64,000 bases of DNA, from positions 124,001-188,000 of the forward strand of contig NZ_JAATOO010000007.1 of NCBI RefSeq assembly GCF_011806575.1, given 5' to 3'. A program made the position numbers and the translations under genes. Every line of letters starts with the position of its first letter. The first letter of the stretch is position 1. The DNA comes from Vibrio hepatarius (GTDB taxonomy: Bacteria > Pseudomonadota > Gammaproteobacteria > Enterobacterales > Vibrionaceae). Below are positions 1 to 9,047 of this stretch, piece by piece. A model generated the notes under the pieces. It ran no database searches. It worked only from the letters and a program-made list of their open reading frames with translations, and was not told the DNA's origin.

Positions 1-2460
1 TGGGATTGGGCGAGAGAAATAGTATCCCTGACCTAATTCAACACCCGATTGAAGACACAGTTCATAGTCACTGAGATCTTCGATACCTTCAGCCAGCACT
101 CTCAAACCTAGGCTAGAACATAAATGACATAGATGGGTCATGGATTCTTTAGAGTAGGCTTGGTGCGTGACAAAGCGTTTATCCAGCTTTGAAATGTACA
201 AAGGGATACTCTTCAAACAAGACAAAGAGGAATAACCGCTGCCAAAATCATCCAGCGCTAAACGAATATTTCTCGCTTTAAACTCGTTGAGGGTGTCGAT
301 AAACGCGGGTTCTTCGAGGAATTTGTCTTCGGTAATTTCAATGATGAGTCGATTAACATCTTGGCCGCTTGTTCTAAATTGAAGCTCCAATTCATCTAAC
401 ACGTCGATCACCATAAGCTGAGCATGACTGAGGTTGATGGTCAGGAAGGTGTTTGGATCTGACATGGCAAGGAAACGACAGGCCGCTTTAAAGGTTTCAA
501 CGGTGAGCGTATGTATGGCTCCGGTCAATTCACATGCTCGTACAACAAGGGGCGGAGGTACGCTAGAACCATCGTCATAGGTGAGTCTGAGCAACATTTC
601 GTAGCCCACTGTTTGTCGTGTTTTCATTTCGACAATCGGTTGGACATAAAAGCCAAAGTCTCGTTGTTCTCGGATCAACTTTTGAACATGTGCGCTGGCA
701 TTGTTGAGTTGTGCGACATTCGAGTCATATTCTTGAACATAAGGCAGGATCTTGTTTCCGCCCTCGTTTTTCGCCTGATAAAGCGCAATGTCAGTGTATT
801 TGAGAGAATCGGATGAGTCACTGAGCTGAGCTGTGTGAACCATCCCGCCACTGACAGTGACTTTTACGCTGGCCTCGTCTTCCACATAATAAGGTCGGCT
901 AAAGCAGTTGATGATCGACGAAGAAACCTCATCTGAGTCTTGTTCATCGGCTGAAAAGACAATGCAAAATTCGTCACCACCAATCCGATAGACGTTTTTG
1001 GCATGAGGGAGTTTTTGTTCCAATCTCTCTGCTACTTGGCTGACGATGCTATCGCCCGTTTTATGACCGTAGTAATCATTAATCAACTTAAACTGGTCGA
1101 TATCGATATAAACCAAAATATAGTCACTTGATTCGTATTTTATCGACTTCAACCAAGCTTCTAAATTGAATCGATTTCTCATCCCCGTGAGAGTGTCAAT
1201 ATTGGCTTCTCTGTCTAACAGTAAATTGGTTTTCTCAAGCTGCTTCTGAATACTTTCTCTTTTCCTGATGTTTTTAAATAAGGCGACATTAGTAATCAGT
1301 AGTACAGTCAATAATATGCTAGTAATTGATATTTGTAGCCAATACTCTTCCCATGGATTAAAAGGTTGACCAATAATATGAGAAGAAGAGGGCAGTGTTG
1401 ACGGTGAAATGTTGTATTTGACCAGTCGGTCATAGCGAAAAATATAGCTGCCGATATCTTCTTTGATCATGCTAATCTCGGCGGTTGGGGTGCCTTTGAG
1501 TATCTGAATGGCTTGGTTTGCCGCTAGCAGTCCCGACTTCTTGGCGTTAATCACTTTGCCTCCCGTCACGCCGTAATCGATCAATTGCTCGTGCATGGCA
1601 TAGACAGGTTGGCTTGATGCGGTACTGATTCGGTTAGCCCCTTCTGCAAGTGACACATAGCGGTTGGACGCATCGCTGTAGTAAGAGCCGAAGATAATTC
1701 CGGTGTCATCAGACAGATTGTTTACATAGTTTTCTAAATCACCCAGCGTCTCATTACCGTATATACGTTCAAAGGTGATATTAGGGTATTGCTCGAAGGT
1801 TGTTGATATCGTATCCCAACGAGCTTCACCGGTTGGCGTCTTGTCAAAAATAAGCAGGATTTTTTTTACTTTAGGGTTGGTTTCCAATATCAAGTCGATA
1901 TTTTCGACAAAGGGTTCAACTTCAAAAACACCGGTAAACAAATTGCGGTCCAATACCTCGGCTAATGCAATATTATTTATACCGACAAAAACAACCGGAC
2001 TGTTTTTGAAAATTTCATCGTGAAACCTGCGAACAAAGTTAAGTGCATTATCATCGGTAGTAATGACCAAACTGAGCTCTTTGCCTTTAAACTTGTAGCC
2101 ATAGTCACTTCTTAAGCGCTGAATATATTCTTCACCAAAACCATACTCTTTGGTGTCCATAAACTCGATATCAATGGAGTGATAGCCTGATTTTGCAAGT
2201 TCATTTTTAATGGTGTTAACCAGGTTATCTGTCCAAGGAAAACTGCTGTGGTAGGAATTGAGGATTAGCACATTGTGCTCATCGGCATGAGAGTAAGTAG
2301 GGGCATAGCAAAGCACGCTAACCATGAAGCTACACAGCAGCTTTCTTATCGAGTGAGTTTGAATTAGATAGCGCAAAATGGCCTCATAAGCCTTGTTGAA
2401 GTGCCATCTTACTTGTCCAAAATTCAATAATTTCAATCGACTATTACCCATTTTGTTCAT
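1..2460 (-). CDS. Sensor GGDEF/EAL c-di-GMP protein, partial (C-terminus beyond left edge)
   Basis: This gene makes or degrades cyclic di-GMP at the inner membrane. The reverse strand reads open from an ATG at 2460 to the window edge, so at least 820 residues, with the 3' end missing. A signal-like hydrophobic stretch is followed by a periplasmic ABC-substrate-binding-like domain (about residues 55-330), a membrane helix (about 378-397), a GGDEF domain with an intact GGDEF motif (about 493-497), and an EAL domain. The EAL signature reads EML (E621). DDFGSGYSS and the downstream Lys are kept, so both domains could be active. No RxxD inhibitory site precedes GGDEF. The start is uncertain: ATG 2460, ATG 2451, or TTG 2376, which has a GAGG motif close upstream. 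Domain reading is confident; the ligand is unknown. Confidence 0.88.
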   Translation of the reverse strand, partial: MNKMGNSRLKLLNFGQVRWHFNKAYEAILRYLIQTHSIRKLLCSFMVSVLCYAPTYSHADEHNVLILNSYHSSFPWTDNLVNTIKNELAKSGYHSIDIEFMDTKEYGFGEEYIQRLRSDYGYKFKGKELSLVITTDDNALNFVRRFHDEIFKNSPVVFVGINNIALAEVLDRNLFTGVFEVEPFVENIDLILETNPKVKKILLIFDKTPTGEARWDTISTTFEQYPNITFERIYGNETLGDLENYVNNLSDDTGIIFGSYYSDASNRYVSLAEGANRISTASSQPVYAMHEQLIDYGVTGGKVINAKKSGLLAANQAIQILKGTPTAEISMIKEDIGSYIFRYDRLVKYNISPSTLPSSSHIIGQPFNPWEEYWLQISITSILLTVLLITNVALFKNIRKRESIQKQLEKTNLLLDREANIDTLTGMRNRFNLEAWLKSIKYESSDYILVYIDIDQFKLINDYYGHKTGDSIVSQVAERLEQKLPHAKNVYRIGGDEFCIVFSADEQDSDEVSSSIINCFSRPYYVEDEASVKVTVSGGMVHTAQLSDSSDSLKYTDIALYQAKNEGGNKILPYVQEYDSNVAQLNNASAHVQKLIREQRDFGFYVQPIVEMKTRQTVGYEMLLRLTYDDGSSVPPPLVVRACELTGAIHTLTVETFKAACRFLAMSDPNTFLTINLSHAQLMVIDVLDELELQFRTSGQDVNRLIIEITEDKFLEEPAFIDTLNEFKARNIRLALDDFGSGYSSLSCLKSIPLYISKLDKRFVTHQAYSKESMTHLCHLCSSLGLRVLAEGIEDLSDYELCLQSGVELGQGYYFSRPIP

Positions 2461-2850
2461 CAGTATAGAAATTTAAGCACAGAAGTGCGTATGTTGCTGA
2501 CTATTTAGTGAATTGGTCTTGAAATCGTGATGAGTTAACGATGAATAAAAGAAGTTATGTAATCTATCTCACGCTTTGTTGCCGCTTTTATACGTTATTC
2601 AGTCGCTTAGCGATTATGCGTAAGTTGCACAGATGGTTTTAGTAAATCATTGGCATTCGGCTTACATCCTACTCGTGACAGTGACGTGTATTTTTCCAAA
2701 ATTTAAACGTTGAACAAAGCTTCACCACAGTGCTAAGGGTTTGAGAGTAAAAGTGCAAACTTAGTTTGTGAAAAAACGCATTTGTGTTTAGGTGTTGCTT
2801 CATTAAACTTCGCGCGTAATTTTTATTAACTTTTTTTAAAGGTGCGCAAA
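2461..2850. other. 390-bp intergenic region between divergent genes
   Basis: It separates the GGDEF/EAL gene (reverse) from the satP-like gene (forward). It is AT-rich and has no convincing ORF. A CRP-like site lies at 2558-2573. The transporter ribosome site AAGG is at about 2839-2842. Nothing else could be supported. Confidence 0.6.
2558..2573 (+). promoter_or_regulatory. CRP-like binding site upstream of satP
   Basis: TGTAATCTATCTCACG matches 12 of 16 positions of the CRP core TGTGA-N6-TCACA, with both half-sites recognisable. It lies about 280 bp upstream of the acetate/succinate transporter start. CRP control is established for SatP-type carriers in enterobacteria; here it is inferred from the match only. 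Confidence 0.5.
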
Positions 2851-3444
2851 ATGTCAACGAAATTGGCAAACCCAGCTCCATTAGGCCTAATGGGCTTCGG
2901 GATGACCACAATCCTGCTAAACATCCACAATGCAGGCTTTTTCCCAATTGATTCAATGATTCTAGCAATGGGAATTTTCTACGGTGGTCTTGGCCAAGTT
3001 CTTGTCGGTATGATGTGCTTCAAACGTGGTGACACATTCGGTACAACTGCGTTTACTTCTTACGGCCTGTTTTGGCTGACCCTAGTGGGTGTTATCGTAA
3101 TGCCTAACATGGGCCTTCCTGCTAGCCCAGCAAACTTCATGGGCTGGTACTTAGCGCTTTGGGGTATTTTCACCGGCTTCATGTTCATCGGCTCTCTATG
3201 CTACCCAACCGCAAAACAAATCGTGTTTGGTTCGCTAACGGTATTGTTCTTCCTGCTGGCTGCTCGTGACTTCACAGGCAGTGAGTTTATCGGCACTATC
3301 GCGGGTATCGAGGGTATCTTCTGTGGTGCGAGCGCAATTTACTTCGCAATGGCACAGGTACTAAACAATGAATACGGTCGTACTGTATTGCCAGTTGGTA
3401 CTGCGAAAGTGACTCGCCAAGTTGAAACTGCAGTCGTAGCTTAA
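2851..3444 (+). CDS. satP: Acetate/succinate transporter, GPR1/FUN34/SatP family
   Basis: This is an inner-membrane carrier that in characterised members (E. coli SatP) takes up acetate and succinate with protons. The protein has 197 residues and about six membrane helices. The family signature NPAPLGLMGFGMTT lies at residues 5-18. An in-frame GTG at 2842 is possible, but ATG 2851 sits about 8 bases after AAGG and gives the usual family N-terminus, so it was chosen. The gene stands alone between a CRP-like site and its own terminator, consistent with catabolite-controlled acetate recovery. Substrate is inferred from the family. Confidence 0.9.
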   Translation: MSTKLANPAPLGLMGFGMTTILLNIHNAGFFPIDSMILAMGIFYGGLGQVLVGMMCFKRGDTFGTTAFTSYGLFWLTLVGVIVMPNMGLPASPANFMGWYLALWGIFTGFMFIGSLCYPTAKQIVFGSLTVLFFLLAARDFTGSEFIGTIAGIEGIFCGASAIYFAMAQVLNNEYGRTVLPVGTAKVTRQVETAVVA

Positions 3445-3463
3445 TTCAACCACCTTGTTAAGA

Positions 3464-3488
3464 GGTCGGCCAAGTGCCGGCCTTTTTT
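3464..3488 (+). terminator. Rho-independent terminator after satP
   Basis: GGTCGGC and GCCGGCC form a 7-bp stem with one G-T wobble and a 5-base loop, followed by six T. It lies about 20 bases after the satP stop. Confidence 0.85.
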
Positions 3489-3659
3489 GTATCTATCGTT
3501 TGGTGAGTTGAAGCCAATGTTGTACACGCACAATAGCGTAGCTTCATTGAGAACATGAATATTTTGATATAAATACGATTGTATATATTACGTTGAGTGG
3601 GGTAGGTTAGAGCTTGGAGCAAGAAATATAACTGAAATACAAAAACGGAATGTATCACT

Positions 3660-4601
3660 ATGTTAAGGACAATTACTCAACTCTTTCCTTTATGGGCGGC
3701 GTTATTCTCAGCCTTCGCTTACTTCTCTCCCGCAACGTTTGTTGACCTGAAAAGCCAGATCGTCCCTTTATTGACGATCATTATGCTGGCAATGGGTTTA
3801 ACGCTAAGACCGAAAGATTTTCTCAATGTGCTCAGCAATAAAAAAGCAGTGGGTATCGGACTGGTACTGCAGTTTAGCGTCATGCCGAGTGCCGCATTAC
3901 TGATTAGTATGCTATTAGCGTTCGACCCAGTGCTTACCGTTGGTATGGTGTTGGTTGGCAGTGTTGCGGGTGGTACCGCGTCCAACGTCATCTGTTACTT
4001 GGCGAAAGGTGATGTCGCGTTGTCGATTACTATGACGTCGATATCTACGCTTTGCGGTGTGGTGTTAACACCGTTTCTAGTCCAGCTTCTTGCAGGGCAA
4101 CATATTGATGTACCAGTGATGGGAATGCTGATGAGCTTAATCAAGATTGTTTTGCTGCCGGTTGGTGTTGGTTTGCTGTTGAATGTCTTTATGCACCGAG
4201 TAACCGAAAAGCTAGAGCCTATTTTGCCACTGGTCTCTATGTTGGCTATCGTGTTGATCATCGCTATCGTTGTTGCGCTGAATGCGAAGCAGTTAGCGAG
4301 TATTGGTCCAATCGTCGCCCTCGCTGTGGTGCTGCATAACGGTATCGGTTTGGCGTCAGGATACTGGATCAGCCGTTGGCTTGGTTTTAATCACACCATC
4401 AGCCGCACAGTGGCGCTTGAGGTCGGTTTGCAAAATTCAGGATTAGCGACTGCATTGGCGATGAAGTTTTTCACGCCCGCATCAGCAGTGGCTGGGACGA
4501 TTTTCTCTGTTTGGCATAACCTATCCGGCTCATTACTGGCGGGCTATTGGGCTAAACGTCCGACTGATGATGAAAAGCTTAATGTACAAACCAGCAACTG
4601 A
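3660..4601 (+). CDS. Bile acid:sodium symporter (BASS/SBF) family transporter
   Basis: This is a polytopic inner-membrane carrier of 313 residues with about nine to ten hydrophobic segments. The family match rests on overall topology, the early segment LAMGLTLRPKDF (about residues 43-54) and the glycine-rich GSVAGGTASNVICYLAKGD (about 101-119), typical of bacterial SBF-domain proteins. Family members couple uptake of organic anions to sodium; bacterial substrates range from pantoate to bile acids, so the substrate is not assigned. The ATG overlaps the TATCACT context with only a weak GGA upstream. It has its own terminator and is a single-gene unit. Confidence 0.85.
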   Translation: MLRTITQLFPLWAALFSAFAYFSPATFVDLKSQIVPLLTIIMLAMGLTLRPKDFLNVLSNKKAVGIGLVLQFSVMPSAALLISMLLAFDPVLTVGMVLVGSVAGGTASNVICYLAKGDVALSITMTSISTLCGVVLTPFLVQLLAGQHIDVPVMGMLMSLIKIVLLPVGVGLLLNVFMHRVTEKLEPILPLVSMLAIVLIIAIVVALNAKQLASIGPIVALAVVLHNGIGLASGYWISRWLGFNHTISRTVALEVGLQNSGLATALAMKFFTPASAVAGTIFSVWHNLSGSLLAGYWAKRPTDDEKLNVQTSN

Positions 4602-4620
4602 AACACAAATTGAATTATAG

Positions 4621-4648
4621 AAAAGGCGAACCTTGCGTTCGCCTTTTC
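4621..4648 (+). terminator. Terminator after BASS transporter
   Basis: AAAAGGCGAAC pairs perfectly with GTTCGCCTTTT (11 bp, 5-base loop). The T-run is the end of the stem. It lies 20 bases after the stop. Confidence 0.85.
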
Positions 4649-4767
4649 TATAAGTGAATGGATTCCGTAGGAAACGACTTATTTTGTGCTTGTTGTGATT
4701 GATTGTGATTTTTTTGCTTCGCGATCATCCAATATGACTTCTCCCTTAGTTTAAGAGTGACTCATCG

Positions 4768-5748
4768 ATGAAAAAAAATATCATGACAGCATTCGCCCTA
4801 GTTGTCGCCAGCCTGTCTTTACCAGTGTTGGCACAAACAAGCGACCCGTTACCATCGTGGAATGATGGTCAAGTTAAACAACAGATCATCCGCTTTGTGA
4901 ACGATGTCACCGACAGTAGTTCACCAAACTATGTCGCTCCGGCTGATCGCATCGCCACGTTTGATAATGATGGAACGCTATGGTCAGAGAAGCCTATGTT
5001 CTTTCAGGCTTTGTTTGCGCTAGATCAAGTAAAGGCGCAAGCGAAGCAACACCCTGAGTGGAGTAACAAAAAACCGTACGCTCTAGTGCTCAATGGACAG
5101 TTTGATAAGCTAACCGCGGACGATGTGTTAACCATTATTAAAGAAACCCATACTGGTATGAGTAGCGATGAGTTTACCGAGACCGTCAAAGCGTGGATCG
5201 CAACATCAAAACACCCGGTGACAGGAATGCCATACACGGATATGGTTTTTCAGCCGATGTTGGAGCTACTGGATTACTTAGACGAAAACCAATTTAAGAA
5301 CTTTATCGTCTCTGGCGGCGGTAATAGCTTTATGCGCGCCTGGGCGTCGGATGTATACGGTATTCCGTCAGAGCGCATCATAGGAACTCGTTTCTCAACA
5401 GAATTTGTTAACGAGGATGGAAAATATCAGGTTAAGCGAACCGCAGGCATCGAAGTGGTAGATGACAAAGCCGCGAAGCCGCAGCAGATCTATCAACTCA
5501 TAGGTAAACGTCCAATTGCCTCGTTTGGCAACTCTGATGGTGATTTACAGATGTTGCAGTGGACAGCATCCGGAGACGGTGCACGTTTAGCCTTGTATGT
5601 TCACCATACGGATGCTCAGCGCGAATGGAAATATGACCGCGGGCCTGGCATAGGGCAATTGGATAAAGGCTTAGATGAGGCGACTCAAAAAGGTTGGCTA
5701 GTGGTCGATATGGCAAAAGACTGGAATCAGGTTTATCCGACTAAATAA
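4768..5748 (+). CDS. Secreted HAD-superfamily phosphatase
   Basis: This is a probable periplasmic phosphomonoesterase of 326 residues. A signal peptide ends near residue 22 (VLAQ). HAD motif I is FDNDGT, with nucleophile D66 and acid/base D68. Motif II supplies the Ser in IVSGGG (about 180). Motif III is a Lys near 230, and motif IV is FGNSDGD with paired acidic residues. All catalytic positions are present. Relatives include phosphoserine-phosphatase-like and phosphorylcholine-phosphatase-like enzymes, so the substrate is open. It is monocistronic between terminators. Confidence 0.85.
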   Translation: MKKNIMTAFALVVASLSLPVLAQTSDPLPSWNDGQVKQQIIRFVNDVTDSSSPNYVAPADRIATFDNDGTLWSEKPMFFQALFALDQVKAQAKQHPEWSNKKPYALVLNGQFDKLTADDVLTIIKETHTGMSSDEFTETVKAWIATSKHPVTGMPYTDMVFQPMLELLDYLDENQFKNFIVSGGGNSFMRAWASDVYGIPSERIIGTRFSTEFVNEDGKYQVKRTAGIEVVDDKAAKPQQIYQLIGKRPIASFGNSDGDLQMLQWTASGDGARLALYVHHTDAQREWKYDRGPGIGQLDKGLDEATQKGWLVVDMAKDWNQVYPTK

Positions 5749-5760
5749 TTGAGCATTAAA

Positions 5761-5791
5761 AAAAGGGTTAGCCAGTTGGCTAACCCTTTTT
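5761..5791. terminator. Bidirectional terminator between HAD gene and AGCS gene
   Basis: AAAAGGGTTAGCCA and TGGCTAACCCTTTT form a very strong stem flanked by A- and T-runs on both sides. It serves the HAD gene (forward) and the alanine symporter (reverse). Confidence 0.9.
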
Positions 5792-5873
5792 GATACCCAT
5801 AGTTTTAATTAGAGTGGGTCACTGCTTTTCTTATATTTGTTGCCTAGTAACTGACGTTGTAGGTCAAATCAGC

Positions 5874-7412
5874 TTAGAGTGACGGTTGCTCTACAGGTTT
5901 TGACTCGGCCTCTGCTTCTGGCTGCTTACCTGTCTTACGACGGTATTTGTCTTCCCAGTAGTCAGCGCCTTTGATGCCAAGTTTAACAGGGTTGAACGTG
6001 TACTCTTCCACACCTTGTTTTTGCTGCTCTTCGTAGTCTTTCAGCGCTTTCAGTGCTGGTTTAGACATGAAGAAGATGATCAGAATACCAATGATGTTCA
6101 ACCAAGCCATCAGACCAACGCCCACATCACCCATAGCCCACGCTAGGTTTGCCGTCTTCACTGTGCCGTAGAATACGACTGCGATAAGTGCGATTTTCAG
6201 TAGGAACATCAGACCGTTTACTTTCACGAAACGACGGATGTAAGCCACGTTTGTTTCCGCGATGTAGTAGTAAGCCAGAATGGTTGTGAAAGCGAAGAAG
6301 AACAGTGCGATAGCGATAAACGGCTTACCGATACCTGGCATTGCACTCTCGATAGCCATCTGTGTAAACACAGGGCCGTTTGCTGCGATGTCCGCTGCTA
6401 CGTTCTGAACTAGGAAACCTTCAGCACCGTGTACGTTGTACGCACCAGTGATGATGATCATGAACGCTGTCGCAGAACAAACTAATAGCGTATCGATGTA
6501 GATAGAGAAAGACTGAACTAGGCCTTGTTGTGCTGGATGATCAACGCTTGCTGCTGCTGCCGCGTGAGGACCAGTACCTTGACCAGCTTCGTTTGAGTAA
6601 ACACCACGTTTAACACCCCAACCGATAGCAGCACCGAAGCCCGCCATTGGTGTGAATGCATCACCAACGATCATTGAGAAGACGCGTGGTACTTCACTGA
6701 TGTTTAGTAGGATGATAACGAATGCAGTGATGATGTAAGCCAGCGCCATGAAAGGTACCACGATCTGTGTGAAGCTCGCGATACGCTTAACACCACCAAA
6801 GATGATGAACGCTAGAATGACGGAGATAACAGTGCCAGTAAAGATTTTAGCGAAACTGAACGTACCCAGTGCTGTTTCAATCATCGCGCCAGAGCCAAAT
6901 GCTGCTTCTACTGCGTTACCGATACTGTTTGACTGAACGCCAGGTAGTAGGAAACCACAAGCAAAGATAGTCGCGATAGCGAAAACCCAAGCGTACCAAG
7001 TTTGACCCATCGCTTTTTCAATGTAGTAAGCTGGACCACCACGGAATTCGCCGTTGTCTTCTTCTTTGTAGATCTGCGCCAGTGTCGATTCTGCGTATGC
7101 AGTTGCAGCCCCGAAGAACGCCACTACCCACATCCAGAATACTGCACCTGGACCACCGAAACCGATAGCCGCTGCAACACCTGCGATGTTACCAGTACCC
7201 ACACGACCAGAAAGCGAAACCGCTAGAGCCTGGAACGATGAGATACCTTTCGATGAGCTTTTGCCTGAAAGAAGTAGACGCCACATCTCAGTGAAATGAC
7301 GAACTTGAACGAAACGAGTCATGATTGAGTAGAACAAACCGGCGCCTAGGCACAGATAAATCAGTACCGGGCTCCATATGATTCCATTCAGAAAATCAAC
7401 TAAAGACTGCAT
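5874..7412 (-). CDS. Alanine:cation symporter, AGCS family
   Basis: This sodium-coupled inner-membrane carrier of 512 residues has about eleven helices. Family features include ALAVSLSGRVGTGNIAGVA (about residues 62-80), GFGGPGAVFWMW, and RGVYSNEAGQGTGPHAAAA, the conserved AGCS loop. Members carry L- and D-alanine or glycine. ATG 7412 has AGGGAA about 8 bases upstream. The C-terminal tail (about 470-512) is charged and cytoplasmic. It lies downstream of dadA on the same strand, 282 bp away, suggesting uptake of alanine for the dehydrogenase. Transport class is sure; alanine preference is inferred from family and neighbour. Confidence 0.92.
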   Translation of the reverse strand: MQSLVDFLNGIIWSPVLIYLCLGAGLFYSIMTRFVQVRHFTEMWRLLLSGKSSSKGISSFQALAVSLSGRVGTGNIAGVAAAIGFGGPGAVFWMWVVAFFGAATAYAESTLAQIYKEEDNGEFRGGPAYYIEKAMGQTWYAWVFAIATIFACGFLLPGVQSNSIGNAVEAAFGSGAMIETALGTFSFAKIFTGTVISVILAFIIFGGVKRIASFTQIVVPFMALAYIITAFVIILLNISEVPRVFSMIVGDAFTPMAGFGAAIGWGVKRGVYSNEAGQGTGPHAAAAASVDHPAQQGLVQSFSIYIDTLLVCSATAFMIIITGAYNVHGAEGFLVQNVAADIAANGPVFTQMAIESAMPGIGKPFIAIALFFFAFTTILAYYYIAETNVAYIRRFVKVNGLMFLLKIALIAVVFYGTVKTANLAWAMGDVGVGLMAWLNIIGILIIFFMSKPALKALKDYEEQQKQGVEEYTFNPVKLGIKGADYWEDKYRRKTGKQPEAEAESKPVEQPSL

Positions 7413-7610
7413 AAGTATTTTCCCTGTTGTGTTTGTAATGATTGTTTTATGAGCAGAATATTAACCTTTTTGTAACGCGCCTGTTAATGAATTTATGCTT
7501 TTTAATTGATTTGCGTGAACTGAGACACAGAATGCTAGAGAAATGTAAAAACACGGAGTTATTTGTGGGATGCAGAGGGGAAATGCTTGGATATCTAGTT
7601 AATTTGAGTG

Positions 7611-7646
7611 AATAGATAGCGCATTATATGTACAGCGCTATCTATT
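7611..7646 (-). terminator. Perfect 12-bp hairpin after dadA
   Basis: AATAGATAGCGC and GCGCTATCTATT pair perfectly around a 12-base loop, 49 bases beyond the dadA stop. There is no strong U-run, so it may be a weak or rho-assisted terminator, or an mRNA-stabilising structure between dadA and the symporter gene. Confidence 0.5.
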
Positions 7647-7694
7647 ATTTAAACTTTTGTATGCTATTTATACGATTTGCTTTAGCGATTACTA

Positions 7695-8945
7695 CTATTT
7701 TTGGTATCTAAACGCGTTTAGTTCTTCGTATTGTTTGTTTTGTTGTGTCACTACGTCGGTCAAAATCTCCGCAGAACCACACGCCATTGTCCAACCTAGT
7801 GTACCGTGACCCGTGTTGGTGAACAGGTTGCTGATTGGTGTCGCACCGATAATTGGTGTACCGTCTGGTGTCATAGGACGGAAGCCTGTCCAGTAATCCG
7901 CTTGAGACAGATCTACACCGCCAGGGAACAGGTTACTGACGACATGGTTAAGTGTTGCCAGACGCTTATCTGGTAACGCGGCGTCAAAGCCCGCTAATTC
8001 TGCTGTACCTGCTACTCGGATACGCTGGTCAAAGCGAGTCACGGCAACCTTGTAAGTCTCATCCATGATAGTTGACTGAGGCGCAAACGCTTCGTTGATA
8101 ACCGGTAAGGTTAGTGAGTAACCTTTTACTGGATAAACAGGGATATCGATACCCAATGAATCCATCAGATGCTTCGAATAGCTGCCCATTGCAACCACAA
8201 ACGTATCGCCTTCGATCAAACCTTTATCCGTTTCTGCCCCGATGATGCGACCGTTTTGCTGCTTAAGGTTCTTCACTGACGTATCAAACAAGAACTCAAC
8301 GCCCGCTTCTTCTGCTAATGCTTGAAGGTGCTGACAGAACAAGTAACAGTCACCTGTTTCATCATCAGGTAAGTGCAGGCCACCAACAAGGTTACCCTGA
8401 ATATTAGCAAGACCCGGCTCTTGAGTTAGACACTCTTTCGCATCCAGTAGACGGAAACGTGTGCCGCTTTCTTCAAGCAGCGCCATGTCTTTCTCTACCG
8501 CTTTCAACTGCTTTTCATCACGGAAGATCTGCAACGTACCTTGTTTACGACCTTGGTATTGAAGATTATGCTTTTGGTTTAACTCAGCTAAACACTCTCG
8601 GCTGCGGTTAGCAATGGTTAACATACGAGCTTTGTTAATGCGGTACTTGTCTAGTTGACAGTTGAACAGCATCTTTGTCGCCCAGCTCATTAGCTCAGGG
8701 CTTAGAGATGGTTTAATTTTTAGTGGAGCGTGCTCTTCCAATAGCCACTTCAACGCTTTGGTTGGAATGCCTGGCGCTGCCCACGGCGAAGAGTAGCCGT
8801 ACGAGATCTGACCAGCGTTTGCGAAACTTGTTTCTTCCGCTGCACGTGACTGGCGATCAATCACAGTTACTTCACATCCAGCTTGGCGCAAGTACCAAGC
8901 ACTGGTTAATCCAACAACACCGCTTCCTAATACGACAACTTTCAC
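7695..8945 (-). CDS. dadA: D-amino acid dehydrogenase, small subunit
   Basis: This FAD enzyme oxidises D-alanine and other D-amino acids to 2-oxo acids and passes electrons to the respiratory chain at the inner membrane. The 416-residue protein starts with the FAD Rossmann motif VVLGSGVVGLTSAWYL. It also carries ANAGQIS, GGLHLPDDETGDC, YPVKGYSLT, FRPMTPDGTPIIG and the C-terminal NTGHGTLGWTMACG, all diagnostic of DadA. GTG 8945 was chosen because GGAG lies 6 bases upstream and MKVVVLGSG matches the E. coli start; the longer GTG 8957 has no such support. No alanine racemase (dadX) is adjacent. A LysR gene is divergent. Confidence 0.95.
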   Translation of the reverse strand: MKVVVLGSGVVGLTSAWYLRQAGCEVTVIDRQSRAAEETSFANAGQISYGYSSPWAAPGIPTKALKWLLEEHAPLKIKPSLSPELMSWATKMLFNCQLDKYRINKARMLTIANRSRECLAELNQKHNLQYQGRKQGTLQIFRDEKQLKAVEKDMALLEESGTRFRLLDAKECLTQEPGLANIQGNLVGGLHLPDDETGDCYLFCQHLQALAEEAGVEFLFDTSVKNLKQQNGRIIGAETDKGLIEGDTFVVAMGSYSKHLMDSLGIDIPVYPVKGYSLTLPVINEAFAPQSTIMDETYKVAVTRFDQRIRVAGTAELAGFDAALPDKRLATLNHVVSNLFPGGVDLSQADYWTGFRPMTPDGTPIIGATPISNLFTNTGHGTLGWTMACGSAEILTDVVTQQNKQYEELNAFRYQK

Positions 8946-9047
8946 AATAAGCTCCACACTTTTGAAATTTTGCCAAGCATGATTGATTTACATCTGGTTA
9001 ACAATAGATATAAATTAATATCACTGTTTAGAAAAATTAAAAGCTAT

